Origin: Anaerolineae bacterium CG2_30_57_67
GTDB lineage: Bacteria > Chloroflexota > Anaerolineae > Anaerolineales > Villigracilaceae
NCBI GenBank assembly: GCA_001872455.1
Contig: MNXJ01000062.1
Location: 1 to 43,540, forward strand
Length of the DNA stretch: 43,540 bases
Direction: 5' to 3'
Shown here piece by piece: positions 41,987 through 43,540 of this stretch; within the stretch, counting starts at the first letter, position 1; each line of letters begins with the position of its first letter. The position numbers were made by a program, and so were the translations under genes. The notes beneath the pieces are model-generated. The model saw only the letters and a list, made by a program, of their open reading frames with translations. It had not been told where the DNA came from and ran no database searches.

Positions 41987-43540
41987 GATCTTCTCCCAAC
42001 CAGACCTGCAGGTATTGCTGGGCGATGTGCGAAATGCCGAATCGCTGGGCGATGGCCTGACGCATGGCGGCAGAATCTACCGGTTCGCGTAAAGCCTGCA
42101 ACACCCCCATTCGCAGGGCGGCCACATCGCCAATATTCGGCGCCACCACCCCGCCATGGGTCATCTCCACCACGTCACGAATGTGCCCGACATTGGTGGC
42201 TACCACTGGTTTCCCCATCGCCAAAGTCTCCAGTATCACCAGGGGCATCGCTTCATATTCCGACGGCAATACCATAACATCCGTAATCGCGTAAATATCA
42301 GAGATTGGGGTATAAAATTTGTGACGGGTGAAGTTTTTCAAGCCAGTACGCGCGATCTGTTCTTCGACCGCAGATGCCAACGAGCCGTCTCCGACCATCA
42401 GAAAATGAATATTCTCCTCGCTGGCAAACCGGCGCGCCAATTCGATGAAATCCAGTGGGCGCTTCTGAGGGTGCAGGCGTGCGCAAAAGGTAACCAGTTT
42501 TTTCTCTACCGGCAGTCCCAGCTTTTGCTTGATTTGAAGGCAACGCTCGGCAGGATAATCTGCCGGATTGACATCGTCCATGTTAATGGCATGTTCCACG
42601 AAATAGATTAGCTCCGGGCGAACACCGCGCTCAACGTAAGCCCGTGTTATGTTCGGGTTAGCCGAGATATACGCATCAATCGCGGTCACCACTGTTTGGT
42701 CATACCGATTGATCCAACCAAACTGGTGATCGTATACCTGATCAACAATACGAAGCCCGGGATAGTGCTGACGTAGCGTGCCCAACGCATCGTAAATCAA
42801 GTTGGAACCATTCGCAATATAAAACGTATCCGCCTGGAAGCGCTCGATCAGATAACTCAAAAAAGAGAAATTCAAGGGGGGAAGCAGATAATCGGCCGCT
42901 GTGTAAACAAACGGGATCGTTTGGTGAAATGCATCCGCTGTAGTTCCCAGGGCAGCATCCATCCCTTCTACCGTGACCACAATAAAGCGAGCTTGATCCT
43001 GTAAGTGGCGAATCAATTGCAAAGCCAGACGCTCTGCTCCTCCCACGGCCAGAAAGGACATGAAGATTATGATTGTAGGTAGATTAGAAGGCTCAGGGAG
43101 TACAGGAATTACCGTGTTGACAGGATGTACAACATGCGTCAGTGGTTCCCAAGGTATCTGGGAACTGCTTCGCGCCAAAATATAATTTCCCTTCAAACTC
43201 CATTCCGCAGTCTCTGACAACAAAGTTTCAACAGGAAAAGGATTGTCTGCATCGGGAAATGCCGTCGTATGCACGATTATTTTCCCAGCAACAGATGGCA
43301 TATCCTGCCGCTCTATCAAGCAACTCGTAATATCCAGGGAGAAATCATTACGCACACAATCTTTGCGTATCACTTGGCGAAGGTAAGGCAGCATGCGGTC
43401 ACCCGGCAAATGGCCGCTCCTTAAATGGGCAAGCAACCAGTCCGGCTTGCCAAGCGCATTCACCGTAAATGCCAGGCCTTCGCTTTCCAGTGCAATCAAA
43501 TTAGTCTCTAAATATGCCCGATTGTGTTGAAGGAGATCGG
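41979..43540 (-). CDS. Family 4 glycosyltransferase (5'-truncated at window edge)
   Basis: The frame stays open to the right edge; the TTG at 43499 is only an internal codon (DLLQHNRAYLETN precedes it), so the gene is partial. About 170 residues of an unassigned N-terminal region come first. A GT-B glycosyltransferase follows: FLAVGGAERLALQLI, then the GT4 donor-binding half with LVTFCARLHPQKRPLDFIEL, IHFLMVGDGSLA, and the E-x7-E motif in LPSEYEAMPLVILETLAMGKPVVATNVGH. It probably extends a surface polysaccharide. It is the first visible gene of the operon that continues into GT2, epimerase and GT2. Confidence 0.88.
   Translation of the reverse strand, partial: DLLQHNRAYLETNLIALESEGLAFTVNALGKPDWLLAHLRSGHLPGDRMLPYLRQVIRKDCVRNDFSLDITSCLIERQDMPSVAGKIIVHTTAFPDADNPFPVETLLSETAEWSLKGNYILARSSSQIPWEPLTHVVHPVNTVIPVLPEPSNLPTIIIFMSFLAVGGAERLALQLIRHLQDQARFIVVTVEGMDAALGTTADAFHQTIPFVYTAADYLLPPLNFSFLSYLIERFQADTFYIANGSNLIYDALGTLRQHYPGLRIVDQVYDHQFGWINRYDQTVVTAIDAYISANPNITRAYVERGVRPELIYFVEHAINMDDVNPADYPAERCLQIKQKLGLPVEKKLVTFCARLHPQKRPLDFIELARRFASEENIHFLMVGDGSLASAVEEQIARTGLKNFTRHKFYTPISDIYAITDVMVLPSEYEAMPLVILETLAMGKPVVATNVGHIRDVVEMTHGGVVAPNIGDVAALRMGVLQALREPVDSAAMRQAIAQRFGISHIAQQYLQVWLGEDHA

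Overview
The window is a 43.5 kb chromosomal segment, most likely from an uncultured or filamentous member of the Chloroflexota (Anaerolineae type). The taxonomic call is inference. It rests on a complete NuoA-N operon with bacterial-type NuoEFG, a serine hydroxymethyltransferase/aminomethyltransferase fusion, an NDUFA9-like reductase, a bifunctional phosphoglucose/phosphomannose isomerase, and three exported proteins that end in a short I-[YH]-L-P-L-[IV]-x-[RK] tail. I see no rRNA, tRNA or CRISPR array.

Layout. 1-3250: the 3' end of an exported DUF11-type protein, a HigBA toxin-antitoxin pair with a strong, apparently leaderless promoter, a perfect 84-bp tandem duplication of a nested palindrome, and a glutaredoxin/thioredoxin reductase fusion with an intrinsic terminator. 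3257-17857 (minus strand): the 14-gene respiratory complex I operon in the order nuoA-B-C-D-E-F-G-H-I-J-K-L-M-N, tightly packed and mostly overlapping or a few bases apart. 18165-20165 (plus, divergent): a membrane-anchored HdrD/DsrK-like iron-sulfur reductase. 20200-24180: an AT-richer small membrane protein, a terminator, then the glyA-gcvT fusion behind a good sigma70-type promoter. 24180-27930: a palindrome next to a RAYT (REP-transposase) relic, a DODA-type dioxygenase, a LUD-domain protein divergent from a TetR regulator, and a ferritin-like/VIT1 iron transporter. 27917-34743: a secreted TIM-barrel-like protein, an NDUFA9-like SDR plus an acetyltransferase, a small membrane protein, and an rlmB-pgi/pmi-GT39 run. 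34900-43540: a surface-oriented and partly decayed region with two further LPL-tailed exported proteins (one a large beta-helix protein), a transposase/Cys-rich remnant, and a glycosyltransferase cluster that runs off the right edge.

The genes fall into an energy module (complex I, the HdrD-like reductase, possibly the NDUFA9-like protein), a one-carbon module (glyA-gcvT) and a cell-surface module (glycosyltransferases and LPL-tailed proteins).

The most striking feature is a set of six short-period arrays with strict 7- or 8-base periods. Five switch strand sense midway and so can fold back. They lie in three intergenic gaps, where they run into the 3' codons of nuoL, nuoE and rlmB, in the predicted 5' UTR of glyA-gcvT, and in frame inside two essential-type coding genes (nuoG and the glyA-gcvT linker). 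They resemble the short tandemly repeated repetitive (STRR) sequences of cyanobacteria and look like an actively spreading repeat family that coding sequences tolerate. Other notable signals are the shared C-terminal LPL tail, nine-base homopolymers in two of the three LPL-tailed genes (one breaks a signal peptide), and -10 boxes placed 6-9 bases before start codons, suggesting leaderless mRNAs.
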